A stretch of DNA of 64,000 bases, from contig LT598469.1 in the NCBI GenBank assembly GCA_900074745.1, positions 434,001-498,000 on the forward strand, in the 5' to 3' direction. The notes under the pieces were generated by a model. The model saw nothing but the letters and a program-made list of their open reading frames with translations. It did not search any database and was not told the origin of the DNA. Made by a program: the position numbers and the translations under genes. Positions 1-9,258 of the stretch are shown here, piece after piece (position 1 is the stretch's first letter; each line of letters opens with the position of its first letter). Source of the DNA: Lachancea mirantina. Its lineage: Eukaryota > Ascomycota > Saccharomycetes > Saccharomycetales > Saccharomycetaceae.

Positions 1-1
1 G

Positions 2-652
2 ATTACACAGCGTGGCTACGAAAAGACTAGAGAGACCCTTGACAGTACCCGAGGCAAAAAATTCGATACTTGTGTGCCAGGCTATCGTGGAGAAGACCGT
101 GTCATTCCTCCAACTTTGGTTTTTGACGTTGAATGGAATGATCCACTCATGAAGAATGAGAATTTTGCTCCGGTTATGCCCTTCGTCAAATACCATAATC
201 TGGATGATGCCATCGACCTTGTCCTGAAGGACCATGACTATCCTTTGGCCCTATATATCTTTTCCACTGACAACCAGGAAATCGACCACATTATGCGCAG
301 GATAAGGTCTGGCGGTTGCATGATTGGAGACACAATGATTCATGTTAGTGCCAAGGACGCACCCTTTGGCGGTATCCGTCGCTCTGGTTATGGTAATTAT
401 CACGGTAAATGGACTGTTCATGCTTTCACTCATGAAAGAACTGTGATTTATCAGCCCTATTTCACAGAAAAGATTGCTAAACTTTTGGGACCTCCCTTCG
501 GCAATAAGAAGCTCGGCATAATGAGACTTGCAGCCGAACCAAAGCCAAAATTAGGTCGTGATGGCAAGACTTTATGGAAGGCAAAGCTTTTTATTCAATT
601 TGCACTCATTGGTGTGGCTCTTTCATTATTGGTCAAGAATGTCATTCTTTGA
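2..652 (+). CDS. HFD1: Fatty aldehyde dehydrogenase Hfd1, C-terminal part (cut by window edge)
   Basis: The frame is open from the left edge, so only about the last 216 residues are present. They match the end of yeast Hfd1, a class 3 aldehyde dehydrogenase that oxidises long-chain aldehydes, including hexadecenal from sphingolipid breakdown. The stretch ENFAPVMPF is the conserved aldehyde dehydrogenase motif near the C-terminal third, and APFGGIRRSGYGNYHG is the family's late glycine-rich motif. The last ~20 residues (LFIQFALIGVALSLLVKNVIL) form a hydrophobic tail anchor, as expected for an enzyme on lipid-droplet, ER or outer mitochondrial membranes. The catalytic cysteine lies left of the window. 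It is followed tail-to-tail by MYO5, the same neighbour as in S. cerevisiae (YMR110C-YMR109W), which supports the call. Confidence 0.93.
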   Translation: MTQRGYEKTRETLDSTRGKKFDTCVPGYRGEDRVIPPTLVFDVEWNDPLMKNENFAPVMPFVKYHNLDDAIDLVLKDHDYPLALYIFSTDNQEIDHIMRRIRSGGCMIGDTMIHVSAKDAPFGGIRRSGYGNYHGKWTVHAFTHERTVIYQPYFTEKIAKLLGPPFGNKKLGIMRLAAEPKPKLGRDGKTLWKAKLFIQFALIGVALSLLVKNVIL

Positions 653-740
653 TTAAAAGTAGGATTATCTATGGTTTACTTATGTCTTTGTTGTATGTTC
701 GTATTGGTTAAAGCAAAACTCCGTAGTTGTGAACGTCCCA

Positions 741-3700
741 CTACCAATCATCTTCTTCAGAGACATCATCTTTTTCATCATCGCTGTCGAGTCTTACTTT
801 GTTTGCCCTAGCCGCAAGAGCAGACGCGAGACCGTTGGTGAAGCCTTCCGCGCTTGGCCCGACAGAGTTCATTGCAGTGGTGCTAGAGGATGTCGAGGCC
901 GGTAACGGTGTCGAATTAACAGTATCACCCGTGTACTTGGTAATATAAGCCGTAGGTACCCACCCTTCCCTAGTGCCGTCTAACGTTTTGCCCAAAGACC
1001 ACCCGCTGGGCTCATCTCTAGATATATGAACGACATCACCTTTTTTTAGAGGAAGCTCAGAGGCAGCACCAGATCCAGGGAAATCATATGCAGCTACAAA
1101 TTTTGGCTCTGAGGGTTTCGTCGCAGGAGGAGGTGGAGGCGGAGGAGGAGGCGGAGCAGCTTTGGAGCCGTTGGATTTAGCGGGGGTCTGCGTCATCGTA
1201 GCTGTTGGGCTTTGCTGAACAGGCACTGCATTCGATACTGCTGGATTCTGGTGTGTATTGGCAGTCACCGATGGATGGTAGGCTGCCTGGGCAGCATGCG
1301 CAGCTATACTACTAGCATGATTAGCTTCAGGTTGGTTTGGACTCCTCTTCTTCATGGGGACTGGTGGCGCACGCTTTTTCTGTGCTACTTGCTGAGGTGA
1401 AACTGTGCGAGCCGCAGCTGAAGGTTGGACGCTATTCACAGTATTGCTTAATGGGCGACTGCTAACTGGTGAAGATGTGTCACTAAAAAAACTCTTCTTC
1501 CGAGGTTTTGGATTGGATTTAGAATTTGCTGGACGGCCCCTACGAACTGAGATTGTGCTTGATTTGTAAATATCGCCATACTTTGGAGCTGACTCGCTTA
1601 TCTGGCCTTTAACCCTGTGCACTTTCCCAGGCTTTTTCTGATACTCAATTTCAGGACCGACCTTTACTTCGATGCCACTGTTAAGTTTCTTCAAATGAGT
1701 TATGAGCTCCGTTTTGAAAGAAGTGTTAATCAAGGGATCTGGCAGTGTGGAATTGGCGACGAAAATTCCAAGCCAATCGTCTTGAAGATTTGTCAAACTT
1801 ACAAACTTAATTTGCTTCACGTTCACTTTATGATCAACGCTGTAAGTTAATTTGTTTTGGACTAAATTCTGACCAATGACATAGAGGGTTGAAGAAGTCA
1901 GTATAAAAGTCTTCTTCAGTCTCAAGGCTGATCGGCCAAATTTCGAATGGAGTGCTTCCCCATGTATGGAGAAAACGACACGTTCGTTGATGCCAGCCTG
2001 TTTCTTCAAGAATGCACCTTTCGACTTGCGCTCGTTGCACGAAAGATAGTCACCCATAAAAGCGCGGTAACCCAGCAAAGACATAGCACGCCGCTCCTTT
2101 CTATTTCCGAGAACTTTAGCACCATAATCGCGCAACTTCTCGTATTTGTTTCCACCCTTTCTTTCCCGGATAGTTCTTTGAATGCGACAAGCTGCATCAA
2201 TTCTTCTTTGCAAAAACCTTCTCCAGGCCCTTTGAATCCTTGCAGCCATGTTGTACCAGAATTTGTCGCGCATGTGCTCTAAGGCAAACAAAGTTTCCGG
2301 CGTCTTAATGAAGACTTTACTCACGCCAAGCTGATACTCAGCTGTTGGGATAGATGCATCTTTGAGAATCATTTTGACAGCCTCGAGAGTATCACCTTGC
2401 CACGTGTAGTCTCCAGCATATGAACAACGGGGTGAAAGTAAATAAAATCTCTCCACAAACTTGTCAAACGTCTGTCTGTAGGCAAAACCGGCTCTTCTAA
2501 TTCGAACATTTTCCTGCAGACCGAGGTATTTGACCTGATGCAAGACTTGCTTGTCGTCATAGTCTTGAGGCGATTTGGTTTGGTTTGGCTTTATTGTTCT
2601 AATGTAGGAAGGACGCGCCTTTGACAAAGTATCAACAAGCTCATTGGCACTTTTCACAATCTTGTCGCCTGCTGAGGGCGGTCTCCTTTTGGAATCCTTG
2701 TCGATTTCAGTTGGGAAAATAGAGTTCAAGAAACCGTTAGAAGTTGTTCCTATAAGCTCTACTAAATCCTTTTGTAATTGGTCTTTGTTCTTGTCGGTCA
2801 TACCATCAATATCGTACATCACGTCTCCCGCGTAATGCTTAATGACGAATTTATTAGAGCGCAAGTCGAAATGAGGATTTGTCGAGAACAAGTTTAGTCT
2901 TTGAGCGAATGCTTGATCAGCTGCATTGGAGTCGGCATGCGCGGTTGCCACCGAATCGTTCAACGCGGCTATAATACCGGGTGGCCTCTTGGCCTCTATC
3001 AATTCGCAAACAACTTTGTTGTCAAAATATTTGATGGGAGTCCATTGAATCTGTTCCCTTGCATATTCTTCTTGCTCGGATTTCAAAGTGAGCTGGATGA
3101 AAATCTGTTGTAGTTTCTCGTTGACATAATTGATGCATATTTGCTCGAAGGAGTTGTGCTCGAAAATTTCGAACCCGTAAATATCCAGGATACCGATAGA
3201 TTTGTCTGCTCCTGCAAAAGCTTGCAAAGACACATTTACCCTTTGGACGACCCAGTCAAATAAGTTGCTGTATATAGCTTTGGCCAAAGCATCTCTCACA
3301 GCAGTTGCTTGTACGACATTCAAAGGTACGTGATAGACGGATCCTCTTCTCATACCGTGGTTGGTCTCAATTACTCTCTCCACCAAGGACTTTATTAATA
3401 ACTGGGAATCAACCTGCAGCAAGTAAGCAACGAAATCTGTGACGGAAGTGTCTCTAATTTGTGAATTGCCTTCGTCGTTTTCGACAAACGTTACGTTACC
3501 TATCCAAAGGATCGCCGCAAGTAATCTAAAAATCTGATCTTGCTCTTCTTGCGAAATCCCAATAACTTCCATGGCTTTGATGGTATCGGCGAAGTCCTTC
3601 AGATCATCGATCGTTTCAACGGAGGTACAACCTGCTGCAGAGGTATAGATGTATTGTTCAGGTTTCTGAACTCCAAAAGTCTGTCTATAACTGTCGGAAG

Positions 3701-4409
3701 CGCCCTTAGTGAACTGGTAAAAAATATGGAAATTCCGTTCGTTTTTGATCTGACTCACGACTCTTTGCTTTTCTAAAAGATAATTGGTGATATTACCGGC
3801 ACAGGGTTCAAATTGTGCGTTAAATCTGATCTCCAGGTATTTCCCGTGTCTCGAAGAGTTATTATTTCTCAAAGTCTTGGCGCAACCAAACGATTCTAAC
3901 AGTGGATTTGTCGCAAGAACCATGTCTTTAATTTTGCCAATCGAGTCTGAATGCGTTTCTGACGCTGCGGCAATATATTGCATTATACGTTTCGCTGCTT
4001 CCGTTTTCCCGGCACCAGATTCTCCGGATATGATCACACACTGGTTCTCGTTGTAAGCTTTCATGTTGTAATACATAGACTCGGCAATCGCGAAAACGTG
4101 TGGTGGAACTTCTAATCTATTTTTGCCCTTATAACTGTTTAGAACCTGTTCCGTGTAAATTCCAAGATCTCGAAATGGATTCACACTGATCAACACATGT
4201 CCAATGTAAGTGTAAATGCTTCCGTTCTGAAAACGTTTCTTTAAGTTATCATTTATGGCTTCATCTGATATCGTTGACAATAAAGTTAAGTCCGAAACAC
4301 CGACTTCTTTCTTCTTTCCAGCGTCAAAAGTTGCCTTCTTTATTTGACCAGATCTTTTGGCAGGTTGTTCTACAGCTTTGGAGCGTGCACCCCGCTTCAA
4401 AATGGCCAT
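741..4409 (-). CDS. MYO5: Class I myosin (Myo3/Myo5)
   Basis: This 1222-residue protein is a long-tailed class I myosin that works with Arp2/3 at cortical actin patches in endocytosis. The motor has the P-loop GESGAGKT at about 129-136 and the TEDS-region stretch [10 protein letters not shown], where a serine is phosphorylated by Pak kinases in this family. Two IQ motifs follow ([13 protein letters not shown] and [11 protein letters not shown]), then the basic TH1 domain, a Pro/Ala/Gln-rich TH2 with ten prolines in a row, an SH3 domain ([20 protein letters not shown]) and an acidic tail ending in DDW that binds Arp2/3. It is the single pre-duplication counterpart of S. cerevisiae MYO5 (YMR109W) and MYO3 (YKL129C): ILV2 and HFD1 flank it as at MYO5, and PMU1 lies close by as at MYO3. 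The ATG at 4409 gives the family's MAILKRGAR start. Confidence 0.97.
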   Translation of the reverse strand: MAILKRGARSKAVEQPAKRSGQIKKATFDAGKKKEVGVSDLTLLSTISDEAINDNLKKRFQNGSIYTYIGHVLISVNPFRDLGIYTEQVLNSYKGKNRLEVPPHVFAIAESMYYNMKAYNENQCVIISGESGAGKTEAAKRIMQYIAAASETHSDSIGKIKDMVLATNPLLESFGCAKTLRNNNSSRHGKYLEIRFNAQFEPCAGNITNYLLEKQRVVSQIKNERNFHIFYQFTKGASDSYRQTFGVQKPEQYIYTSAAGCTSVETIDDLKDFADTIKAMEVIGISQEEQDQIFRLLAAILWIGNVTFVENDEGNSQIRDTSVTDFVAYLLQVDSQLLIKSLVERVIETNHGMRRGSVYHVPLNVVQATAVRDALAKAIYSNLFDWVVQRVNVSLQAFAGADKSIGILDIYGFEIFEHNSFEQICINYVNEKLQQIFIQLTLKSEQEEYAREQIQWTPIKYFDNKVVCELIEAKRPPGIIAALNDSVATAHADSNAADQAFAQRLNLFSTNPHFDLRSNKFVIKHYAGDVMYDIDGMTDKNKDQLQKDLVELIGTTSNGFLNSIFPTEIDKDSKRRPPSAGDKIVKSANELVDTLSKARPSYIRTIKPNQTKSPQDYDDKQVLHQVKYLGLQENVRIRRAGFAYRQTFDKFVERFYLLSPRCSYAGDYTWQGDTLEAVKMILKDASIPTAEYQLGVSKVFIKTPETLFALEHMRDKFWYNMAARIQRAWRRFLQRRIDAACRIQRTIRERKGGNKYEKLRDYGAKVLGNRKERRAMSLLGYRAFMGDYLSCNERKSKGAFLKKQAGINERVVFSIHGEALHSKFGRSALRLKKTFILTSSTLYVIGQNLVQNKLTYSVDHKVNVKQIKFVSLTNLQDDWLGIFVANSTLPDPLINTSFKTELITHLKKLNSGIEVKVGPEIEYQKKPGKVHRVKGQISESAPKYGDIYKSSTISVRRGRPANSKSNPKPRKKSFFSDTSSPVSSRPLSNTVNSVQPSAAARTVSPQQVAQKKRAPPVPMKKRSPNQPEANHASSIAAHAAQAAYHPSVTANTHQNPAVSNAVPVQQSPTATMTQTPAKSNGSKAAPPPPPPPPPPATKPSEPKFVAAYDFPGSGAASELPLKKGDVVHISRDEPSGWSLGKTLDGTREGWVPTAYITKYTGDTVNSTPLPASTSSSTTAMNSVGPSAEGFTNGLASALAARANKVRLDSDDEKDDVSEEDDW

Positions 4410-4835
4410 TGCTGTTGTTTTAGGCTAGTGTTGATGTCTTTATAAATCAACTAGGCTTGCCAGCTTTAAATCTTGTTACATGCCCCTATCGAAATATAAG
4501 TGATTCGTCGACAGTTACATGAGCAAATGAGTATCTTTCGAGTATTGGGCTTGGAGCTACGAGAACGGTCACGATTCTCGAACGAATCATCGTCTAATGA
4601 GCCACTGCAAGGGCTGTCGGGGTAGTTTGTACCTGGGAGTTAGATATCGGGGCTCAGAGTGTCAGTAGAAGGAAATCGTTCACATAATTTACAGATAATT
4701 TTTGATATATTCGTTTCTCGAGTAAGACTACAGTGTCACAGAGGGGCTTAGTGTGTAATTGTGACCAATCTCTGAGTTGGATGCTTATTGAGCAGATCAA
4801 TGAAAGAGGCGAAGGAAAAAAAGTTGAAACCATGA
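4410..4835. other. Intergenic: MYO5 promoter and ILV2 3' flank
   Basis: Both neighbours are on the minus strand, so this 426-bp stretch holds the ILV2 terminator (left part by transcription, higher AT near 4690-4830) and the MYO5 promoter nearest 4410. I see no RNA gene, no long ORF with family resemblance and no repeat. Confidence 0.6.
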
Positions 4836-6881
4836 TTAATGCCTGCCTCCCGTGCGTTGACGACGCAATTCGGCTTGTTCTTTTTCGACTTCAGGGTCGA
4901 AAAAGATAAATTCATGCAGACCCTTCCCACCGGGCACCATTGGTAGAACGGGCACTTTTTTCTCGACATGGACCTCTAGCAAGACAGGACCTTCGTAGGA
5001 GACAAACTCCTTCAGAGTAGCCTCCATATCGGCTTGATCCGACAATCTCATACCTTTGACGCCCATGGCATCCGCGAGTTTAATGAAATCTGGGTTCAGT
5101 TGATGCGTGTGGGAATAACGGTGCTCGTAGAAAAGAGATTGCCATTGTGTAACCATACCTTGTTCTTCGTTGTTGAGAATCAAGACTTTGATTGGAGCGC
5201 CGGCTTGGACGGCACTCGAAAGCTCGGTCAAGGTCATGTTGAAAGAGGCGTCACCATCGATGTCGATAACAATGGCGTCAGGCTTAGCGACCTGGGCACC
5301 AATGGCCGCTGGAAGACCGAAACCCATCGTACCCAACCCACCGGAGGTGATGAAAGTACGTGGGTGCAGCCATTGCCAGTGTTGAGCGGCCCACATTTGA
5401 TGTTGACCTACACCGGTTGTGACAATGACGTCCTTGCCGGTACCGTTGGCGATTTCGGAAAGTCTAGCAATGACGGTTTGAGGCTTGATCTTGGATCCAT
5501 GACTTTCCCTTTGGTAATCGTAAGGATACTCCTTTTTCCATTCGTTGATCTTGTTAAACCATTCTGGTCTTTCCGGCACCTGGTTGATCAAGGGAATCAA
5601 TTTTTCCAAATTGCACGAAACGTCACCTTCGACCGCGACTTGGGCTTCGACGACTTTGTTGATGTTCTTGGGCGAGATTTCAAAGTGAATGATACCGCCT
5701 CTGTCTTCCATGGCGGCTTGACGGGCCTCTGGCGCAAACTTGGCGATACTGCCTGTCACTCTGTCGTCGAATCTTGCACCCAGTGCAATGATCAAGTCTG
5801 CGTTTTGAACCGACAAATTGGCCACGGCGGATCCGTGCATACCCAGCATGTCTAGCGACTTGGGGTCTCTTTGGTCAAACGCACCCAAGCCTTGCAATGT
5901 GGTCGTGACTGGGATCTGCGCACGCTCGCTGAGTGCTTTCAAAAGCTTGGGACCCTTTTCGCTGCTCAAGATACCACCTCCGACGTAGAGCAAAGGCTTC
6001 TTGGCCATGTTGATCAATTCCGCAGATCTGTTGATGTTGGCCATGGTGAAACCGTCGACGGCGCCCTTGGTCAACTGCGCAAGCGCATCGGAGGGCAAAG
6101 TGGACTTGACTGGGATAGGATATCTCAATATGGCCGAAGTGACATCTTTTGGCAGGTCGACCAAGACAGGACCTGGACGACCACTGGTGGCAATCTCAAA
6201 GGCTTCATTTATACGACGTGGTAGCTCTTCAATTGTTTTGACCATCACGTTCCATTTGGTGCAAGACCGCGAAATACCAATCACATCTGCTTCTTGGAAA
6301 GCGTCCGTACCGATCGAAGACGTGGCCACCTGACCCGTGAAAACAACCATGGGTACGCCGTCTGCAAGAGCGTCGGCCATGGGAGTCACAACGTTCGTGG
6401 CACCAGGCCCCGACGTGACAAGCACCACACCGGGCTTACCGCTGGCGCGCGCATAACCCTCGGCCATGTGGCCGGCACCTTGCTCGTGCTTGGGTAGCAC
6501 GAAATTGAAGTATTTGCTGTTGTAAATGGCGTCGTACACGGCCAAGATCGCACCACCAGGGTATCCAAACACCGTGTCTACGTCGTGACGTCTCATCATT
6601 TCGTGGAAAATTTGACCACCGGAGAGTCCGATGAACGAAGCGTCCATTTCAGCCGACGCAATGTCACGTTCAGCGGCCAATTTGCCCTTCACCGGCTTCG
6701 CTTGTGTCTCTGCATTAAAGCTAGGAGCGGGTTTCGGCCTTTCACCGGTCGCGGCCTGCGACGCAGCGGCGCTGTAAAGACGTAGCGTGCCGACAGCCGT
6801 GCCGACAGCGGCCTGTTTCTTCGTGCATGCGAACATCGCACCTCGCCTGAGCGCTGCTTTTGACGATGCCTGCCTGATCAT
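4836..6881 (-). CDS. ILV2: Acetolactate synthase catalytic subunit
   Basis: The 681-residue product is the thiamine-diphosphate enzyme that makes acetolactate (or acetohydroxybutyrate), the first common step of valine, leucine and isoleucine synthesis, in the mitochondrial matrix. The first ~80 residues are rich in Arg, Ser and Ala with almost no acidic residues at the start and serve as a transit peptide. The catalytic glutamate sits in LPKHEQGAGHMAEGYARASG, and the ThDP/Mg motif GDASFNMTLTEL...NNEEQ is present. Length is close to the S. cerevisiae enzyme (687). MYO5 next door is the same neighbour as in S. cerevisiae. A perfect TGAGTCA Gcn4 site lies about 150 bp upstream, in line with general amino-acid control. 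The ATG at 6879-6881 starts MIRQASS, a normal presequence. Confidence 0.98.
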   Translation of the reverse strand: MIRQASSKAALRRGAMFACTKKQAAVGTAVGTLRLYSAAASQAATGERPKPAPSFNAETQAKPVKGKLAAERDIASAEMDASFIGLSGGQIFHEMMRRHDVDTVFGYPGGAILAVYDAIYNSKYFNFVLPKHEQGAGHMAEGYARASGKPGVVLVTSGPGATNVVTPMADALADGVPMVVFTGQVATSSIGTDAFQEADVIGISRSCTKWNVMVKTIEELPRRINEAFEIATSGRPGPVLVDLPKDVTSAILRYPIPVKSTLPSDALAQLTKGAVDGFTMANINRSAELINMAKKPLLYVGGGILSSEKGPKLLKALSERAQIPVTTTLQGLGAFDQRDPKSLDMLGMHGSAVANLSVQNADLIIALGARFDDRVTGSIAKFAPEARQAAMEDRGGIIHFEISPKNINKVVEAQVAVEGDVSCNLEKLIPLINQVPERPEWFNKINEWKKEYPYDYQRESHGSKIKPQTVIARLSEIANGTGKDVIVTTGVGQHQMWAAQHWQWLHPRTFITSGGLGTMGFGLPAAIGAQVAKPDAIVIDIDGDASFNMTLTELSSAVQAGAPIKVLILNNEEQGMVTQWQSLFYEHRYSHTHQLNPDFIKLADAMGVKGMRLSDQADMEATLKEFVSYEGPVLLEVHVEKKVPVLPMVPGGKGLHEFIFFDPEVEKEQAELRRQRTGGRH

Positions 6882-7215
6882 ATTTTCGCGTCAATACTCT
6901 CGGACTGGAACTGGACGGGTTCAACCAGACACTTGGTTAGCTTTATATGTTCAAAATGGTTTTCAGCCAAGACTCATCGCAGGGATGATTCATTCTTTTC
7001 TGAAAAATTTTCCAGATCTTGAACCCGTGTGAGTCAGGTGGGAAAAGGAAAAAGCACGGGTCATACTGTACGGCATGCCTGGGTATCACGCCACACGGAT
7101 TTGTGAGCCGGTCATAGTTTACGAATATGGTCCTTGAGTACCTTCTTACGAAAAAGATTGGACGGGTCACGTGATCCTCAAGCTTATTCAACGGCGGAGC
7201 CAACTCTGGGCGCGC
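6882..7215. other. Intergenic: ILV2 promoter and PMU1 3' flank
   Basis: This 334-bp gap carries the ILV2 promoter, transcribed leftward. Besides the Gcn4 site annotated separately, a TCACGTGA E-box (Cbf1-type) lies at about 7166-7173, and a partial Gcn4-like GACTCAT lies near 6968. No gene is seen. Confidence 0.6.
7030..7036. promoter_or_regulatory. Gcn4 binding site (TGAGTCA) of ILV2
   Basis: A perfect 7-bp TGA(C/G)TCA palindrome about 150 bp upstream of the ILV2 start. Gcn4 activates ILV genes in S. cerevisiae. That it acts here is inferred from position and sequence only. Confidence 0.7.
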
Positions 7216-8130
7216 TCAAAGCTGGGGTTTGATACCGGGAGTGGGTCCCGTCGTGGTTCCCGCCGCGACTCTGATCGCGGCAGCAGTGGTGTCTTGCCCG
7301 CGAACACGAACCACGCAAAACACAATCCCCCCTGTCGGCAAATTTGTGACTGCCGGGTGCTTGAAGACGCGCAACAGCGCCTGGGTCGTTCCCGAATGCG
7401 ATGTGATCGAGATGAAACGGTCCGCGTTGGCCAACACCTGCTGGAGGGCAGCGTCAATACGCACGTCCATCTCTGCGTCCGTTTCGCGATGATCCTTGCG
7501 CCACAATGCGTCGGGTTCGGAATAATTGGGCTCGTACTCCAACTGCAGCGATCCGCGCCCGATCTGCGCTCCTTGGTACTCCTGAACCGTCACCGAGTGT
7601 CCGACGCGCTTGTCGCACGTGTGCTCGCCGAGTCTCTCTCGTAGCTGTTCTAGGATCTCGATTCGGACGGGCCCTGCGTCGCGCACGAGCGACGTCCATT
7701 CTTCCGTCAGAGTTTCGATGCATCGCCGCATGGGCGAGCAGAAAAACCGTGGCAGTTGCTGCAACTCTTTGGCGAGCGGCTCCAGGTGCGCACGCGAGGC
7801 GTTGCGCACTTGGTTCCGCCCCAGGGGCGTGAGATGCGAGTCGAGCCACTGCGTTTCGCCGTCACCGTCCAAAAACGCCCAGTACGCGTTCCACTGCTCC
7901 ATTCCGTAGCGCAGAATCGCCGCATTGTGGTAACCCTGGCCATGGCGCGCCAACGCGACCAGTTTGTACCGTTCCTGGTCCGTGTCTGGCGGGATCCGCG
8001 CGTACAGATCGCGCCAGTTGGCGAACGAGCCGCATCTTTGGGTGTGTAGGCCGAGCCCGGCGTCGACCGCGCCGGCACCGGCCACAGGGAACGCTTCGAA
8101 AAAGCCAGGAAGAGCCTCGAACGTGAGCAT
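7216..8130 (-). CDS. PMU1: Phosphomutase-like histidine phosphatase (Pmu1 family)
   Basis: This 304-residue protein belongs to the histidine phosphatase (phosphoglycerate mutase-like) superfamily. The active-site RHG lies in LVALARHGQGYHN, a second conserved basic motif is CSPMRRCIETL, and the late histidine is in ITSHSGTTQALL. Length and the YHN context fit the Pmu1 group (S. cerevisiae 295 residues), a putative phosphomutase or phosphatase of uncertain substrate. S. cerevisiae PMU1 (YKL128C) sits next to MYO3, and here MYO5/MYO3 is two genes away, so position agrees. Codon third positions are strikingly rich in G and C compared with neighbours such as MYO5 and HFD1; see the GC-block finding. 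The ATG at 8128-8130 is the first in the frame with family-like sequence after it. Confidence 0.88.
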   Translation of the reverse strand: MLTFEALPGFFEAFPVAGAGAVDAGLGLHTQRCGSFANWRDLYARIPPDTDQERYKLVALARHGQGYHNAAILRYGMEQWNAYWAFLDGDGETQWLDSHLTPLGRNQVRNASRAHLEPLAKELQQLPRFFCSPMRRCIETLTEEWTSLVRDAGPVRIEILEQLRERLGEHTCDKRVGHSVTVQEYQGAQIGRGSLQLEYEPNYSEPDALWRKDHRETDAEMDVRIDAALQQVLANADRFISITSHSGTTQALLRVFKHPAVTNLPTGGIVFCVVRVRGQDTTAAAIRVAAGTTTGPTPGIKPQL

Positions 8131-8247
8131 ATCGCCGTGTGCTTGTTTCTGCCCGGAACCTTTTCACAGCCTGCTTTTCCGGTATTTTCACAATCTCGCC
8201 CAGAAAACAAACCTAACATAATTACCTATACACCTTCGCGATACATA

Positions 8248-8577
8248 TCAAAAGTTGACCCTATTGTTGGGCTCGCCCTTGCGCATTCCGCGGTACACGC
8301 GCTCGAATTCCGCCTGTGACATGTTCGAGATGTCGATGAGGTTCGGATTCGGGATTGCCCCGGCGTCGGGTGAGGCGCCCGGAACGGGCGCCTCACCCGA
8401 CTGTATCAGAGCCTCTTTGACCTGTAAATCTTTGTCCTTGGGCTTCTGGTACTCGTGGGCAAACATGTACCCGGTGTTATTAGTTCCTATGTTGGAATGG
8501 TTTCCCCCGAACATGGTCGGGTTCGAAGAGTGTTTCTTACGGTTGTAGACTTCAAAAGCGTCAAATAGTCCTGCCAT
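8248..8577 (-). CDS. SPG4: Stationary-phase protein Spg4
   Basis: The product has 109 residues and is clearly homologous to S. cerevisiae Spg4 (YMR107W, 115 residues). It opens MAGLFDAFEVYNRKKHS, continues with a GGNHSN segment, and ends with the diagnostic DISNMSQAEFERVYRGMRKGEP-type block. Spg4 is required for survival at high temperature in stationary phase; its molecular role is not known. It lies beyond ILV2 as in S. cerevisiae, with PMU1 between. Its upstream region is unusually GC-rich, with AGGGG stress elements and a perfect CRE palindrome, which fits stress or starvation control, although no binding is shown. Confidence 0.93.
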   Translation of the reverse strand: MAGLFDAFEVYNRKKHSSNPTMFGGNHSNIGTNNTGYMFAHEYQKPKDKDLQVKEALIQSGEAPVPGASPDAGAIPNPNLIDISNMSQAEFERVYRGMRKGEPNNRVNF

Positions 8578-8769
8578 GGCGAGTTGAAGTTGTGGTTCAG
8601 AAGAGTGGCGCGTAGAAGAACAGACGCCATGGGCGGCGGGTCGGGGTTCTTATACGGACTACTCGGTAGGGGTTTACCCCGCAGGGGGGGCGTCCTTGCA
8701 CCACGTCAGAGCGCCTGGCGGGGCACGGCGAGCCAAGCCAGGCTCACTCCCCCCGGCCCGCAACGGCTG

Positions 8770-8880
8770 GGCAGAGCCCGGGCAGGGCCCAGGCAGGGCC
8801 CGGGCAGGACCTAGCCAGGGTCTGGGCGGGACCCAGGCAGGACCTAGCCAGGGTCTGGGCGGGACCCGCCCAGACCTAGG
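8770..8880. repeat. GC-rich minisatellite
   Basis: About nine degenerate copies of an 11-12 bp unit of the form GGSCAGGRCCYRG run head to tail. Within it a 33-bp higher-order unit beginning GGACCTAGCCAGGG occurs twice with almost no change. Because each unit is partly self-complementary (GGCCC/GGGCC, GGGTC/GACCC), the array could fold strongly as single strand. It lies about 200-300 bp upstream of SPG4. Confidence 0.8.
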
Positions 8881-9008
8881 CGGATAGAGGGCTGACTCCT
8901 TGGACACCCCGGCAGACCCCCTGAGAGTCGGAACCCTGCGGGGAAGCGGGGATGTGGGGCGGGCGGCTGACCAGGGTCACGAGAAAGCGGGGAAGCAAGA
9001 GGTGACCC

Positions 9009-9056
9009 CGAGCGGGGTTCCGAGCGGGATTCCGAGCGGGATTCCGAGGAGGATTC
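9009..9056. repeat. Four-copy 12-bp tandem repeat
   Basis: Four head-to-tail copies of CGAGCGGGATTC; the first and fourth have one to three differences and the middle two are identical. It is followed by a decayed fifth copy. Confidence 0.85.
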
Positions 9057-9109
9057 CGAAGAGGGGACGGCGGCTATGCAAAATGCGGGGATGGGGTGTG
9101 GGTGTACAG

Positions 9110-9117
9110 TGACGTCA
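9110..9117. promoter_or_regulatory. CRE palindrome (TGACGTCA) joined to AGGGG stress element
   Basis: A perfect 8-bp CRE/ATF palindrome overlaps by one base an AGGGG stress-response element at 9117-9121, about 535 bp upstream of SPG4. Yeast CRE sites are bound by Sko1, Aca1 or Cst6, and AGGGG by Msn2/4. Function here is inferred. Confidence 0.5.
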
Positions 9118-9258
9118 GGGGGTCTGGGTTTCGTGGGGGACGATGCACGTGGAAAACGATATGTCGCGGGTTCCAAATGAGTAGCTTCCCTGCTGGAGAC
9201 AATATTCTTTTGACTATACAACTAGATTATGAAATAATACCGACTTCGCGCACACCGC

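Larger units (their letters stand above)
8578..9258. other. Intergenic: GC-rich SPG4 promoter and ASC1 3' flank
   Basis: This 681-bp gap holds the SPG4 promoter, transcribed leftward. Most of it from 8600 to 9130 is very GC-rich, unlike other gaps in the window, and contains two minisatellites (annotated separately), several AGGGG/CCCCT stress-response elements (near 8667, 8680 and 9117) and a TGACGTCA palindrome at 9110-9117. The last ~120 bp before ASC1 return to ordinary composition. Open frames here are by-products of GC richness. Confidence 0.6.

Noticed and set aside
8584-9221. Several Gly/Pro/Arg-rich open frames in the SPG4 promoter
   Set aside because: They arise from GC-rich repeats that lack stop codons on both strands and match no protein family.
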